The notes beneath the pieces were generated by a model that had not been told where the DNA came from, did no database searches, and saw only the letters and a program-made list of their open reading frames with translations. From the NCBI RefSeq assembly GCF_002504165.1, contig NZ_CP021404.1, forward strand, positions 3,224,001 through 3,288,000: DNA of 64,000 bases. Direction: 5' to 3'. Source of the stretch: Pacificitalea manganoxidans. Lineage in GTDB: Bacteria > Pseudomonadota > Alphaproteobacteria > Rhodobacterales > Rhodobacteraceae. Positions 19,747 through 29,185 of this stretch are shown here, piece by piece (the first letter of the stretch is position 1; every line of letters starts with the position of its first letter). The position numbers and the translations under genes were made by a program.

Positions 19747-20568
19747 ATGTTCCAGACCCCAACCCCGCGAACCGGCATGGGCTCCGGCATCCGGCTGGCG
19801 ACGCTGATCTACCATTCCACCGTGCGCCAGATCCGCAAAAGCCACGGCAACGCCGTGATCGGCCTGCTGCTCAACATGATGCAGACGATCATTCTGGTGA
19901 TCGCGTTCTACTTCATGTTTGCGGTGCTCGGCCTGCGCAGCAATGCGATCCGGGGGGACTTCCTGCTTTATATCATGACGGGGATTTTCCTGTTCATGAC
20001 CCATACCAAAACAATGGGCGCGGTCGTCGGCTCCGAGGGGCCAGCCTCCGCGATGATGAAGCATGCGCCGATGAACACCATCATCTCGATCAGCGCAGCG
20101 GCACTTGGGGCGCTTTATATTCAGGTGCTGTCGATGGTCGTGGTGCTGTTCATCTATCATGTCGCGTGGGAACCCATCAGCATCTATGATCCGATCGGGT
20201 GCCTTGCGATGGTGCTGCTCAGTTGGTTTTCCGGGCTGGCGGTCGGCATGGTGTTTCTGGCCATCAAGCCGTGGGCGCCGGGCTTCACCGCCATTGCCAG
20301 CTCCATCTACAGCCGCGCCAACATGATCGCGTCGGGCAAGATGTTCGTGGCCAATACAATGCCGGGCTACATCCTTGCCTTCTTCACTTGGAACCCGCTG
20401 TTTCACACCATCGATCAAAGCCGCGGCTTCGCTTTCATCAATTATAATCCGCATTTCTCCAGCCCGTGGTATCCGCTTTACCTGTCGATCGGGTTAATGA
20501 TGATCGGGTTAATGGGGGAATTCTTTACCCGCAAACGCGCCTCGATCAGTTGGGAGGCCAAGCGATGA
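19747..20568 (+). CDS. Polysaccharide export ABC-2 type permease (KpsM-like)
   Basis: A 273-aa inner-membrane protein with about six transmembrane helices; segments are visible near residues 38-57, 66-84, 115-140, 150-175 and 240-260. It matches the ABC-2 permeases that export capsule or O-antigen polysaccharide. The start is the ATG at 19747 with GAGG upstream. No partner ATPase (KpsT) is adjacent, so it must pair with a subunit encoded elsewhere. A 13-bp direct repeat near the 3' end (20487-20499 and 20502-20514) encodes a repeated IGLM. The stop overlaps the next gene. Confidence 0.85.
   Translation: MFQTPTPRTGMGSGIRLATLIYHSTVRQIRKSHGNAVIGLLLNMMQTIILVIAFYFMFAVLGLRSNAIRGDFLLYIMTGIFLFMTHTKTMGAVVGSEGPASAMMKHAPMNTIISISAAALGALYIQVLSMVVVLFIYHVAWEPISIYDPIGCLAMVLLSWFSGLAVGMVFLAIKPWAPGFTAIASSIYSRANMIASGKMFVANTMPGYILAFFTWNPLFHTIDQSRGFAFINYNPHFSSPWYPLYLSIGLMMIGLMGEFFTRKRASISWEAKR
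20487..20514 (+). repeat. 13-bp direct repeat inside the permease gene
   Basis: GATCGGGTTAATG occurs at 20487-20499 and again at 20502-20514, a 15-bp period that keeps the frame. It encodes IGLM-M-IGLM in the last helix and looks like a small in-frame tandem duplication. Confidence 0.6.
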
Positions 20569-21203
20569 CATCCCCCTCCGCGCTGCTGATGATTGTGGCG
20601 CTGCTCTGGGCCGGGCCTGTCGTGGCGCAGGACGCCGCCCGCTATCCGGGCCTGCATGCGGTGACGGGCGTCGCGGCGAACGATATCCTGAACATCCGCA
20701 ACGCGCCCAATGCCCGCGCGGACATCATCGGCTGGTTTCCCCCCGACGATACCGGGGTGGAAGTGATCGCACTGTCGGCCAACGGGCGCTGGGGCAAGGT
20801 CAGTCGCGGCCCCCGGCCCGGCTGGGCATCGATGGCATATCTAACCCCCGTGCCGGGCGGGCAGGACCCGCGCCGTTGGCCGGTCTTTTGCACTGGGACC
20901 GAACCGTTCTGGTCGCTGCATTTCGATGCCACCGCAGGCACCGCCCGTTGGTCGGCACCGGACGAGAGCAGCCTCACCTACGCGATGAGGCTCGCCGCGC
21001 CGCAGGGATTCGATGATCCGCCGCGCATGGCCGCCACCCTTCGCACGGAGGGGGACGCAATCACGCTGATGACCCGCGCCGAACAGTGCAGCGACGGCAT
21101 GTCCGATCGCGGTTTTGGCCTGTCGGTTGATCTGCTGCGCAACGGCACAGGTGGCACGCGCCATCTGCGCGGCTGTTGCAGCATGGACCAAGGTGACAAC
21201 TAA
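20565..21203 (+). CDS. Secreted SH3-domain protein of unknown function
   Basis: A 212-aa protein with a signal peptide (about residues 1-22, ending VVAQ) and then a bacterial SH3-like segment (ILNIRNAPNARADIIGWFPPDD, in part). A C-terminal region from CTGTEPFWSLHFD follows that I recognise from COG3650-like periplasmic or lipoproteins. The start overlaps the permease stop (ATGA), implying translational coupling with polysaccharide export. A cell-wall or envelope role is likely, but no reaction can be assigned. Confidence 0.72.
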   Translation: MTSPSALLMIVALLWAGPVVAQDAARYPGLHAVTGVAANDILNIRNAPNARADIIGWFPPDDTGVEVIALSANGRWGKVSRGPRPGWASMAYLTPVPGGQDPRRWPVFCTGTEPFWSLHFDATAGTARWSAPDESSLTYAMRLAAPQGFDDPPRMAATLRTEGDAITLMTRAEQCSDGMSDRGFGLSVDLLRNGTGGTRHLRGCCSMDQGDN

Positions 21204-21209
21204 GGCACG

Positions 21210-21863
21210 TCAGGGATCGACGACCCGCAGGGTCAGGTTGATGCGCCCGCCTTTTGGCATCAGCGAGGACGAGCCAAACCGGATGCGATCCACCCCGTGA
21301 TAGGTCAGCCGCGCGGCACCGCCCATCACGACCACGTCGCCCGACTTCAACCACAGCGATTCCGTCCGCCCGCCCCGCGTCGGATTGCCCATGCGAAACA
21401 GCCCTTCGTCGCCCAAGGACACCGACACGACCGGATAGCCGAAATCGGCCTCGTCCTTATCCTGATGCAGACCCATGCGCGCGCCCTCGCCATACCAGTT
21501 CACCAGACAACAATCCGGCAGACGGGCCAGCCCGGTGCAATCGCGCCAGATCTTGAGCACCCGGTCGGGAATGGGCGGCCATGCCATGCCCTCGGGATGG
21601 CGCGGCTCATAGCGATAGCCCCGCCGGTCCGTCACCCAACCATAGCGCCCCGCCGATGTCATGCGCACCGACATCGGCTGCCCGCGCGGCGTGACCGGCC
21701 GCACCAGCGGCGCAGCGGCGATCACACCGCGCAGATCGTCCAACAGGCTTTCCTGCGCCGGGCGGTCCAGCCAGCCCTGCCGGATCTCGAAATCCCGAAT
21801 GGTCAGAATGTTTCCGTCGCCCGGGTTGCTGCTCGCTGCTGCGTCACGTTCATTTTCCGTCAT
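21210..21863 (-). CDS. alkB: Alpha-ketoglutarate-dependent DNA repair dioxygenase AlkB
   Basis: A 217-aa Fe(II)/2-oxoglutarate dioxygenase that reverses N-alkylation in DNA. The HxD iron motif is in MGLHQDKDEAD, the distal histidine in LTYHGVDRI, and the following RIRFG provides the 2-oxoglutarate arginine. NWYGEGARMG is also typical of AlkB. The start is the ATG at 21863. It is divergent from dnaK and convergent with the SH3 gene, six bases apart. No Ada box or partner gene is next to it. Confidence 0.93.
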   Translation of the reverse strand: MTENERDAAASSNPGDGNILTIRDFEIRQGWLDRPAQESLLDDLRGVIAAAPLVRPVTPRGQPMSVRMTSAGRYGWVTDRRGYRYEPRHPEGMAWPPIPDRVLKIWRDCTGLARLPDCCLVNWYGEGARMGLHQDKDEADFGYPVVSVSLGDEGLFRMGNPTRGGRTESLWLKSGDVVVMGGAARLTYHGVDRIRFGSSSLMPKGGRINLTLRVVDP

Positions 21864-21892
21864 TTTCCCGCCAATTTCCGCCGTTGCGTCCG

Positions 21893-21924
21893 CTTGCAGG
21901 CACAGGGTGCCCTCCTTATATACG
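21893..21924 (+). promoter_or_regulatory. RpoH (sigma-32) heat-shock promoter for dnaK
   Basis: CTTG at 21893-21896, an 18-base spacer, then CTTATATACG at 21915-21924. This matches the alphaproteobacterial RpoH consensus CTTG-N17/18-CYTATNTNNG at every fixed position. It lies 115 bp before the dnaK start. No CIRCE element was seen. Confidence 0.8.
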
Positions 21925-22038
21925 CTCCGACGCCGGAAAGGGGGCCATGTTCCCGAACCGGCACGACATGGGATCGGGGGACAGGGGCCTCATGGGGCCT
22001 GACCCTCAAAACATCGCCGAAGAAAGAGGTAGAGTAAT

Positions 22039-23961
<1,923 letters not shown>

Positions 23962-23986
23962 GGCACCACGGCAACGACTGCTGCGG

Positions 23987-24008
23987 CCGGTCCGGGAAAC
24001 CGGGCCGG
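23987..24008 (+). promoter_or_regulatory. dnaK-dnaJ intergenic hairpin
   Basis: CCGGTCCGG, a GAAA tetraloop, then CCGGGCCGG: nine pairs including one G-U, with no U-run. It lies 25 bases after dnaK and 30 bases before dnaJ. Such hairpins usually protect or attenuate the message and lower dnaJ output relative to dnaK. Confidence 0.55.
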
Positions 24009-24037
24009 TCCGCGCGTTTCGGGCATAAGGACTCCTG

Positions 24038-25195
24038 ATGGCAAAACGTGATTTCTACGAGGTGCTCGGGGTCGCGCGCGGCGCGGATGCGGACGAACTC
24101 AAGAAGGCCTATCGCAAGAAGGCCAAGGAACTTCACCCCGACCGCAACGCCGACAACCCCAACGCCGAGGCTCAGTTCAAAGAAGTGAACGAGGCCTATG
24201 ACGCATTGAAAGACCCCGAACGCAAAGCGGCCTATGACCGCTTTGGGCATGCGGCCTTCGAAGGCGGCATGGGGGGAGGCGGCCGGCCCGGTGGCGGTGG
24301 CGGCTTCAACCAGCAGGGCGATTTTGCATCGGCCTTTTCGGACGTGTTCGACGATCTGTTCGGCGATTTCATGGGCGGCCAGCGTGGCGGCGGCGGGAGG
24401 CCTCGTGCGGCTCGCGGCTCGGATCTGCGCTACAACCTGCGGATTTCGCTGGAAGACGCCTATAACGGCCTGCAAAAAACGATCAATGTGCCGACCTCGG
24501 TCGGCTGTGACGAATGTTCTGGCACGGGCGCCGAAGGCGGTGCCGAGCCCACCACCTGTCCGACCTGTTCGGGCATGGGTAAGGTGCGCGCGCAGCAAGG
24601 CTTCTTCACGGTCGAACGGACCTGCCCCACCTGTGGCGGGCTTGGCCAGATCATCAAAAACCCCTGCCGTAAATGCGGCGGTGCGGGCCGTGTGGAGAAA
24701 GAGCGCGCTTTGTCGGTCAACATCCCCGCAGGGGTTGAGACAGGCACGCGGATCCGGCTGGCTGGCGAAGGCGAAGCAGGCCTGCGCGGCGGTCCTTCGG
24801 GGGATCTCTACATCTTCCTTGAGGTGGCCGATCACAAGCTGTTCCAGCGCGATGGCATGAACCTCTATTGCCGTGTGCCAGTTTCGATGGCTGCAGCGGC
24901 GTTGGGTGGCGACATCGAAGTGCCCAGCATCGACGGGGGCCGTGCCCGTGTGAAAGTGCCCGCGGGCTCGCAATCCGGTCGTCAGATGCGTCTGCGCGGC
25001 AAGGGCATGCCGGCCCTGCGCGGCGGACAGCATGGCGATATGATGATCGAACTTGCGGTCGAGACCCCGGTCAATCTGACAGGTCGTCAGAAAGACCTGC
25101 TGCGGGAGTTCGAAAAGCTGGGCGAGGATAACAACCCGCAAAGCTCGTCGTTCTTCTCCAGCGTCAAAAGCTTCTGGGACGGGATGAAGGGCTGA
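24038..25195 (+). CDS. dnaJ: Chaperone DnaJ (Hsp40)
   Basis: A 385-aa type I J-protein. It has an N-terminal J domain with HPD in KELHPDRN (about residue 30), a Gly/Phe-rich linker (about 75-125), and a zinc domain with four CxxCxGxG motifs: [24 protein letters not shown] and CRKCGGAG. The C-terminal substrate-binding domains follow. It stimulates DnaK ATPase. It is cotranscribed with dnaK and followed by a strong terminator. Confidence 0.98.
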   Translation: MAKRDFYEVLGVARGADADELKKAYRKKAKELHPDRNADNPNAEAQFKEVNEAYDALKDPERKAAYDRFGHAAFEGGMGGGGRPGGGGGFNQQGDFASAFSDVFDDLFGDFMGGQRGGGGRPRAARGSDLRYNLRISLEDAYNGLQKTINVPTSVGCDECSGTGAEGGAEPTTCPTCSGMGKVRAQQGFFTVERTCPTCGGLGQIIKNPCRKCGGAGRVEKERALSVNIPAGVETGTRIRLAGEGEAGLRGGPSGDLYIFLEVADHKLFQRDGMNLYCRVPVSMAAAALGGDIEVPSIDGGRARVKVPAGSQSGRQMRLRGKGMPALRGGQHGDMMIELAVETPVNLTGRQKDLLREFEKLGEDNNPQSSSFFSSVKSFWDGMKG

Positions 25196-25240
25196 CACCG
25201 CCCCCGCCGTCCCGGAACCATCCGGCATGAATCTAGTTGA

Positions 25241-25270
25241 TCCCCGAGACACGTCTCGGGGATTTTCTTT
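25241..25270 (+). terminator. Terminator of dnaK-dnaJ, overlapping the DedA gene ribosome-binding site
   Basis: TCCCCGAGAC and GTCTCGGGGA form a near-continuous stem (25241-25250 with 25253-25262), followed by TTTTCTTT. The only Shine-Dalgarno-like sequence for the next gene, GGGGA at 25258-25262, lies in the 3' arm of the stem. Confidence 0.85.
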
Positions 25271-25894
25271 ATGTTCGACTGGATTACCGGCGCAATTGAC
25301 AGCATGGGCCTGTTCGGCGTTGCGCTCTTCATGTTTCTTGAAAACGTGTTCCCGCCGATCCCTTCGGAACTGATCATGCCGCTTGCTGGCTTCAACGCTG
25401 CGCGGGGGGACATGAACCTCATCACCGTCATCATCGCAGGCTCCATTGGGTCGCTCGCGGGGGCGCAGCTTTGGTATGAGATCGGTCGCCGGATCGGGCG
25501 CCAGCGCATTCGCGCGCTTGCGGACCGGCACGGGCGCTGGCTGACCGTCAGCCCGGACGAATTCGATCAGGCTGACCATTGGTTCGAACGGCATGGCGGC
25601 ATGGCTGTGCTGATCGGGCGTCTGATCCCAACGGTGCGCACATTTATCTCCGTCCCTGCCGGCATCGCCCGCATGGGCCGGGTGCATTTCCTGCTGCTGT
25701 CGGGCATCGGCACCGTCGCGTGGACCAGCCTGCTGGCCGTGCTGGGCTATGTGCTCGAAGGCGGCTATGACGCGGTGTCCGCTTGGCTGGACCCGGTTTC
25801 GACCGCTGTGGTTGTCGCGCTGATTGGGGCCTATCTCTACCGCGTGGCCACCTATGGCCGCCGCCAGCGCCGTAAACACCCCTTGGACGCCTGA
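25271..25894 (+). CDS. DedA family membrane protein
   Basis: A 207-aa integral membrane protein of the DedA/SNARE-associated superfamily. It has the conserved N-terminal FLENVFPPIPSELIMPLAGF region and GRLIPTVRTFISVPAGIARM. Recent work on the family points to undecaprenyl-phosphate or phospholipid flipping and proton-linked membrane homeostasis. The ATG at 25271 fits the conserved N-terminus and directly follows the U-run of the dnaJ terminator. Translation from read-through transcripts would have to melt that stem. Confidence 0.9.
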   Translation: MFDWITGAIDSMGLFGVALFMFLENVFPPIPSELIMPLAGFNAARGDMNLITVIIAGSIGSLAGAQLWYEIGRRIGRQRIRALADRHGRWLTVSPDEFDQADHWFERHGGMAVLIGRLIPTVRTFISVPAGIARMGRVHFLLLSGIGTVAWTSLLAVLGYVLEGGYDAVSAWLDPVSTAVVVALIGAYLYRVATYGRRQRRKHPLDA

Positions 25895-25896
25895 GC

Positions 25897-25915
25897 TATT
25901 TACCGGATATTTACC
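25897..25915. repeat. Short direct repeat upstream of radC
   Basis: TATTTACC occurs at 25897-25904 and 25908-25915, one helical turn apart (11 bp), in the 43-bp gap between the DedA gene and radC. It is AT-rich compared with its surroundings and could be a pair of protein-binding half-sites. Confidence 0.3.
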
Positions 25916-25937
25916 AATCCTGCGCGATGGTGAGGCT

Positions 25938-26741
25938 ATGCCTCCGCCCCGCCATTTCTCCGAAGGGCCCCTGCCCCTGTTCGCAAGGCCTTCGCCGGTG
26001 GAGCCGGTGGACATGCCCGCGACGGATTCGGGCGCACGCGTCATCCCCAAACGCCCTGCGCCGCCACCGCCAAACTATATCCGCGGGCATCGTCAACGGC
26101 TGCGCGAGCGGTTCGATCAGGGCGGCGCACGCGCCATGCCCGATTACGAATTGCTGGAGCTGATCTTGTTCCGCGCCCTGCCCCGGCGCGATGTGAAGCC
26201 GCTCGCGCGGAAGCTTCTCGACACGTTTGGGGATTTCAACCGCGTGCTGTCGGCCTCTGCCTCCCGGCTGCAGCAGGTGCCGGGACTGGGCGCGGCAACC
26301 GTGACCGACCTAAAGCTGGTAGAAGCCGCCGCGCATCGCATGGCCCGGTCCCGTGTCATTGACCGACCTGTCATGTCGGGCTGGACTGCGCTGCTGGATT
26401 ACTGCCACACCACAATGGCCCATCGCGAAACCGAACAGTTTCGCGTGCTCTATCTGGATCGCAAGAACGTGCTGATCGCGGATGAGGCGCAGGCTGAGGG
26501 CACCGTCGACCACGTGCCCGTCTACCCGCGCGAAGTGGTCAAGCGGGCGCTGGAACTGAATGCCAGCGCGCTGATCCTTGTGCACAATCATCCCTCGGGC
26601 GATCCGACCCCGTCAGAGGCCGACATTACCATGACCCGCCGCATCTCGGAGGCCGCAGTGGCGCTTGGCCTGACGCTGCATGATCATCTCATTGTCGGTA
26701 AGGAGAGGGAACTTAGCTTCCGTGCGCACGGCCTCCTCTGA
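25938..26741 (+). CDS. radC: RadC family protein (JAB/MPN domain)
   Basis: A 267-aa protein with an N-terminal extension rich in proline, a helix-hairpin-helix region (VPGLGAATVTDLKLVEAA) and a C-terminal JAB domain with the metalloprotease-like motif HNHPSGDPTPSEAD. The family is historically called a DNA repair protein, but the original radC phenotype was mis-assigned and its function is unclear. I used the ATG at 25938, with GAGG close upstream; in-frame ATG codons further inside are possible alternatives. Confidence 0.9.
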   Translation: MPPPRHFSEGPLPLFARPSPVEPVDMPATDSGARVIPKRPAPPPPNYIRGHRQRLRERFDQGGARAMPDYELLELILFRALPRRDVKPLARKLLDTFGDFNRVLSASASRLQQVPGLGAATVTDLKLVEAAAHRMARSRVIDRPVMSGWTALLDYCHTTMAHRETEQFRVLYLDRKNVLIADEAQAEGTVDHVPVYPREVVKRALELNASALILVHNHPSGDPTPSEADITMTRRISEAAVALGLTLHDHLIVGKERELSFRAHGLL

Positions 26742-26761
26742 CAGAGGCGGCGGGCTGGCGG

Positions 26762-27754
26762 TCAGGCGGTCAAGGCATCCGTCGGCTTCAAGATACCGGT
26801 ATCCATCCCGCGCCGGTTCAGTTGTGGCACGTTCATCCGGCGCAGCGTGGCAGGATGCGCCGGATCAAGAACCCCCAACCGCACGAGGATCGCAGCAATC
26901 GCGCATTCCGATGCGCGGGTGCTGCCGTCTTCGATCTTTAGCGCGATGCCCAGTTTCTGTTCCGGCAGGATCGCGACGAACACCGCCTCGGCGCCGGTCT
27001 TGATTGCCACGGTGCCGCCCATGGCGCGCATCAGTTCGGTGCAGGCCCGACCTTCGCCCGCGACCAGTTCGGGATGCTGCATCATGGCGCTGCGCAGCGC
27101 GATCTGTGCGTCGCCCCGCGCGCTGCCCTCCTGCGCCCCAGCAAAGCCCGCCATCGCCCGCGCAAGCCCTGCAACGGTGCAGGCAAAGTTCGGCGCCGAA
27201 CAGCCATCAATGCCATAGCCCGGACTGGTCTCGCCCGTGACCTCCTCAAACGCTGCGCGCACAGCTTTCTGCACCGGATGGGCGGGTTCGATATATTCGC
27301 TGCCTGCCCCCAGATGCCGGGTCAGCGTCAGAAAGCCCGCATGTTTGCCAGAGCAGTTGTTATGCATCTGCCCGGCATGGCCATGGGCACAGGTGATCTG
27401 ATCGCGGGCGGCGGGATCACGCGGCATCTGCGGACCGCAGCGCAGCGCGTGTTCGTCAAGATCGAGCACATTGAGCCAGCGCCGCACCCGGTCGGTATGG
27501 ATCGCCGCGCCTTGGTGGGAGGCACAGGCCAGCGCAAGCTGCTCGGCCCCCAGCCCCGCGCCGCGCGCCGCCCCGCTTTCCAGCAGCGGCAGCGCTTGGA
27601 TCATCTTGACGGAGGAGCGCGGGAAGATCAGTTGCTGCGGATCGCCCCAGCTTTCAACGATTTCACCATCGGGACGGCAGATCACCGCATGGCCGCGATG
27701 GACACTTTCCAGAAACGGCCCGCGCCACAATTCAACAAGATCCACCGCGCTCAT
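26762..27754 (-). CDS. Asparaginase family protein (L-asparaginase II type)
   Basis: A 330-aa protein of the thermolabile L-asparaginase family (COG4448), known from Rhizobium. Motifs include ELWRGPFLESVHRGHAV at the N-terminus, IFPRSSVKMIQALPLLESGA, NNCSGKHAGFL and GYGIDGCSAPNFA. It probably hydrolyses asparagine to aspartate and ammonia. The ATG at 27754 follows GGGAGAAG; the longer frame to 27805 is rejected. It is convergent with radC and divergent from the IalB-like gene. Confidence 0.85.
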   Translation of the reverse strand: MSAVDLVELWRGPFLESVHRGHAVICRPDGEIVESWGDPQQLIFPRSSVKMIQALPLLESGAARGAGLGAEQLALACASHQGAAIHTDRVRRWLNVLDLDEHALRCGPQMPRDPAARDQITCAHGHAGQMHNNCSGKHAGFLTLTRHLGAGSEYIEPAHPVQKAVRAAFEEVTGETSPGYGIDGCSAPNFACTVAGLARAMAGFAGAQEGSARGDAQIALRSAMMQHPELVAGEGRACTELMRAMGGTVAIKTGAEAVFVAILPEQKLGIALKIEDGSTRASECAIAAILVRLGVLDPAHPATLRRMNVPQLNRRGMDTGILKPTDALTA

Positions 27755-27917
27755 GCCCGCTTCTCCCAGCAGAATTCCGCCAACGGGGCTTTCGGCGCGC
27801 CCCACTTTTGCGTTATTCTCGGCTTAGCGAGTTGAAATTCGATCCGCCACCCGAAAAGGTCGGGCAGCGACCTCCATGGCGGAGAACGAGGCAGAGACAG
27901 CTGGAGGCTGTAGAATT

Positions 27918-28448
27918 ATGACTACCCGGATCAAGACCGGACTGATCGCCGGTGCCGTCGCCCTTATGGCGGCGCTGCCGCTTGTGGCGCAAGAATCGAC
28001 CAACCGTGTCGCGGCCAAAACCGATTGGAGCGTTTTCATCGAAAGCGACCCGACCGAATGCTGGAGCGTGTCAGCCCCGAAGGAAACCGTAAACACCCGT
28101 GACGGCCGTGTCGTTGCGGTGCGGCGCGGTGACATCCTTCTGTTCGTGGCCTACCGGCCCGGCTCGGATGTGGAAGGGGAGCTGTCCTTTACCGGCGGCT
28201 ATCCGTTCGCGCCCGGCTCGACCGTGACGATGCAGATCGGCGGCAACAGCTATGAGCTGTTCACCGAAGGCGAATGGGCTTGGCCTGCATCCGCGTCGGA
28301 CGATGCCAAGATCATCACCGAGATGAAGCGCGGTGCAGAAGCCACGCTGAGCGCCCGCTCCGAGCGGGGCACCAACACCAAGGACTCGTTCTCCCTGCTC
28401 GGCTTCACCGCCGCGCTGGAGGAGGCCGAAAGCCGCTGCACGGGCTAA
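27918..28448 (+). CDS. Invasion-associated locus B (IalB)-like secreted protein
   Basis: A 176-aa secreted protein with a signal peptide of about 24 residues (ending LPLVAQ). The mature part, WSVFIESDPTECWSVSAPKE and GFTAALEEAESRC in part, fits the IalB family, which keeps two cysteines (here about residue 50 and the penultimate positions). The name comes from Bartonella invasion, but free-living alphaproteobacteria carry several copies. The ATG at 27918 has GGAGG upstream, and a clear terminator follows. Confidence 0.8.
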   Translation: MTTRIKTGLIAGAVALMAALPLVAQESTNRVAAKTDWSVFIESDPTECWSVSAPKETVNTRDGRVVAVRRGDILLFVAYRPGSDVEGELSFTGGYPFAPGSTVTMQIGGNSYELFTEGEWAWPASASDDAKIITEMKRGAEATLSARSERGTNTKDSFSLLGFTAALEEAESRCTG

Positions 28449-28474
28449 TACCCCCTGACGGCGAGAGACCAAGA

Positions 28475-28498
28475 AGCGGGCCAATGGCCCGCTTTTTT
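28475..28498 (+). terminator. Rho-independent terminator of the IalB-like gene
   Basis: AGCGGGCC-AAT-GGCCCGCT followed by a run of T. An 8-bp GC-rich stem 26 bases after the stop codon. Confidence 0.92.
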
Positions 28499-28528
28499 GT
28501 TCGCAAATGACTGAGTGGCGGATCGTTC

Positions 28529-29185
28529 TCAGCCCGCAGTGTCGCGTGCGCCAAAGATAGCGGAGCCTACGCGGACATGGGTGGCCCCCTGCCCGATGGC
28601 CGTCTCGAAATCCCCGCTCATGCCCATCGACAAACCGTCCAAGCCATTGCGCTCGGCTATTTTGCGCAGCAAGGCGAAATGCAGGCTCGGTTCCTCATCC
28701 ACAGGGGGGATGCACATCAGGCCCTTTACCGGCAGATCGAGCGCGCGCGCCTCCGCCACGAAGTCATCCGCATCGGCGGGCAGCACGCCTGCTTTCTGCG
28801 GTTCCTCGCCGGTATTGACCTGCAAGAAAAGGTCCGGACATTGGCCCAGTTCCTGCGCCAGTCGGGCGATGGCACGCGCCAGTTTCGGACGGTCGACGGA
28901 ATGGATCGCATCGAACAACTCCATTGCCTGCCGGGCCTTGTTGCTTTGCAGCGGTCCTAGAAGATGCACGGAAACCCCGTCGAAGTCCGCGCGAAACTCC
29001 GGCCATTTTCCGGCGGCCTCCTGCACCCGGTTTTCACCGAACAGACGGTGGCCTTGGGTCAGCACATCGCGAACGCGGGCGTCAGGCTGGACCTTGGACA
29101 CCGCGACCAGTTGCACCGACCCCGGCGCACGTCCTGCGGCGGCTTCGGCTTTCTCGATGCGCTGCTTGATCTCGGACAGGCTCAT
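28529..29185 (-). CDS. YggS/PROSC family pyridoxal-phosphate homeostasis protein
   Basis: A 218-aa single-domain fold-III PLP protein. The PLP lysine is in LVAVSKVQPD (near residue 32), followed by FGENRVQEA, HLLGPLQSNK and GLSMGMSGDFE, all hallmarks of the family. It helps balance free PLP and amino-acid or keto-acid pools and has no known catalytic reaction. The start at 29185 overlaps the upstream sulfotransferase gene stop by four bases (ATGA). Confidence 0.94.
   Translation of the reverse strand: MSLSEIKQRIEKAEAAAGRAPGSVQLVAVSKVQPDARVRDVLTQGHRLFGENRVQEAAGKWPEFRADFDGVSVHLLGPLQSNKARQAMELFDAIHSVDRPKLARAIARLAQELGQCPDLFLQVNTGEEPQKAGVLPADADDFVAEARALDLPVKGLMCIPPVDEEPSLHFALLRKIAERNGLDGLSMGMSGDFETAIGQGATHVRVGSAIFGARDTAG

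Noticed and set aside
21864-22038. CIRCE element (HrcA operator) upstream of dnaK
   Set aside because: No TTAGCACTC-N9-GAGTGCTAA-like repeat is present; the RpoH promoter explains heat induction.
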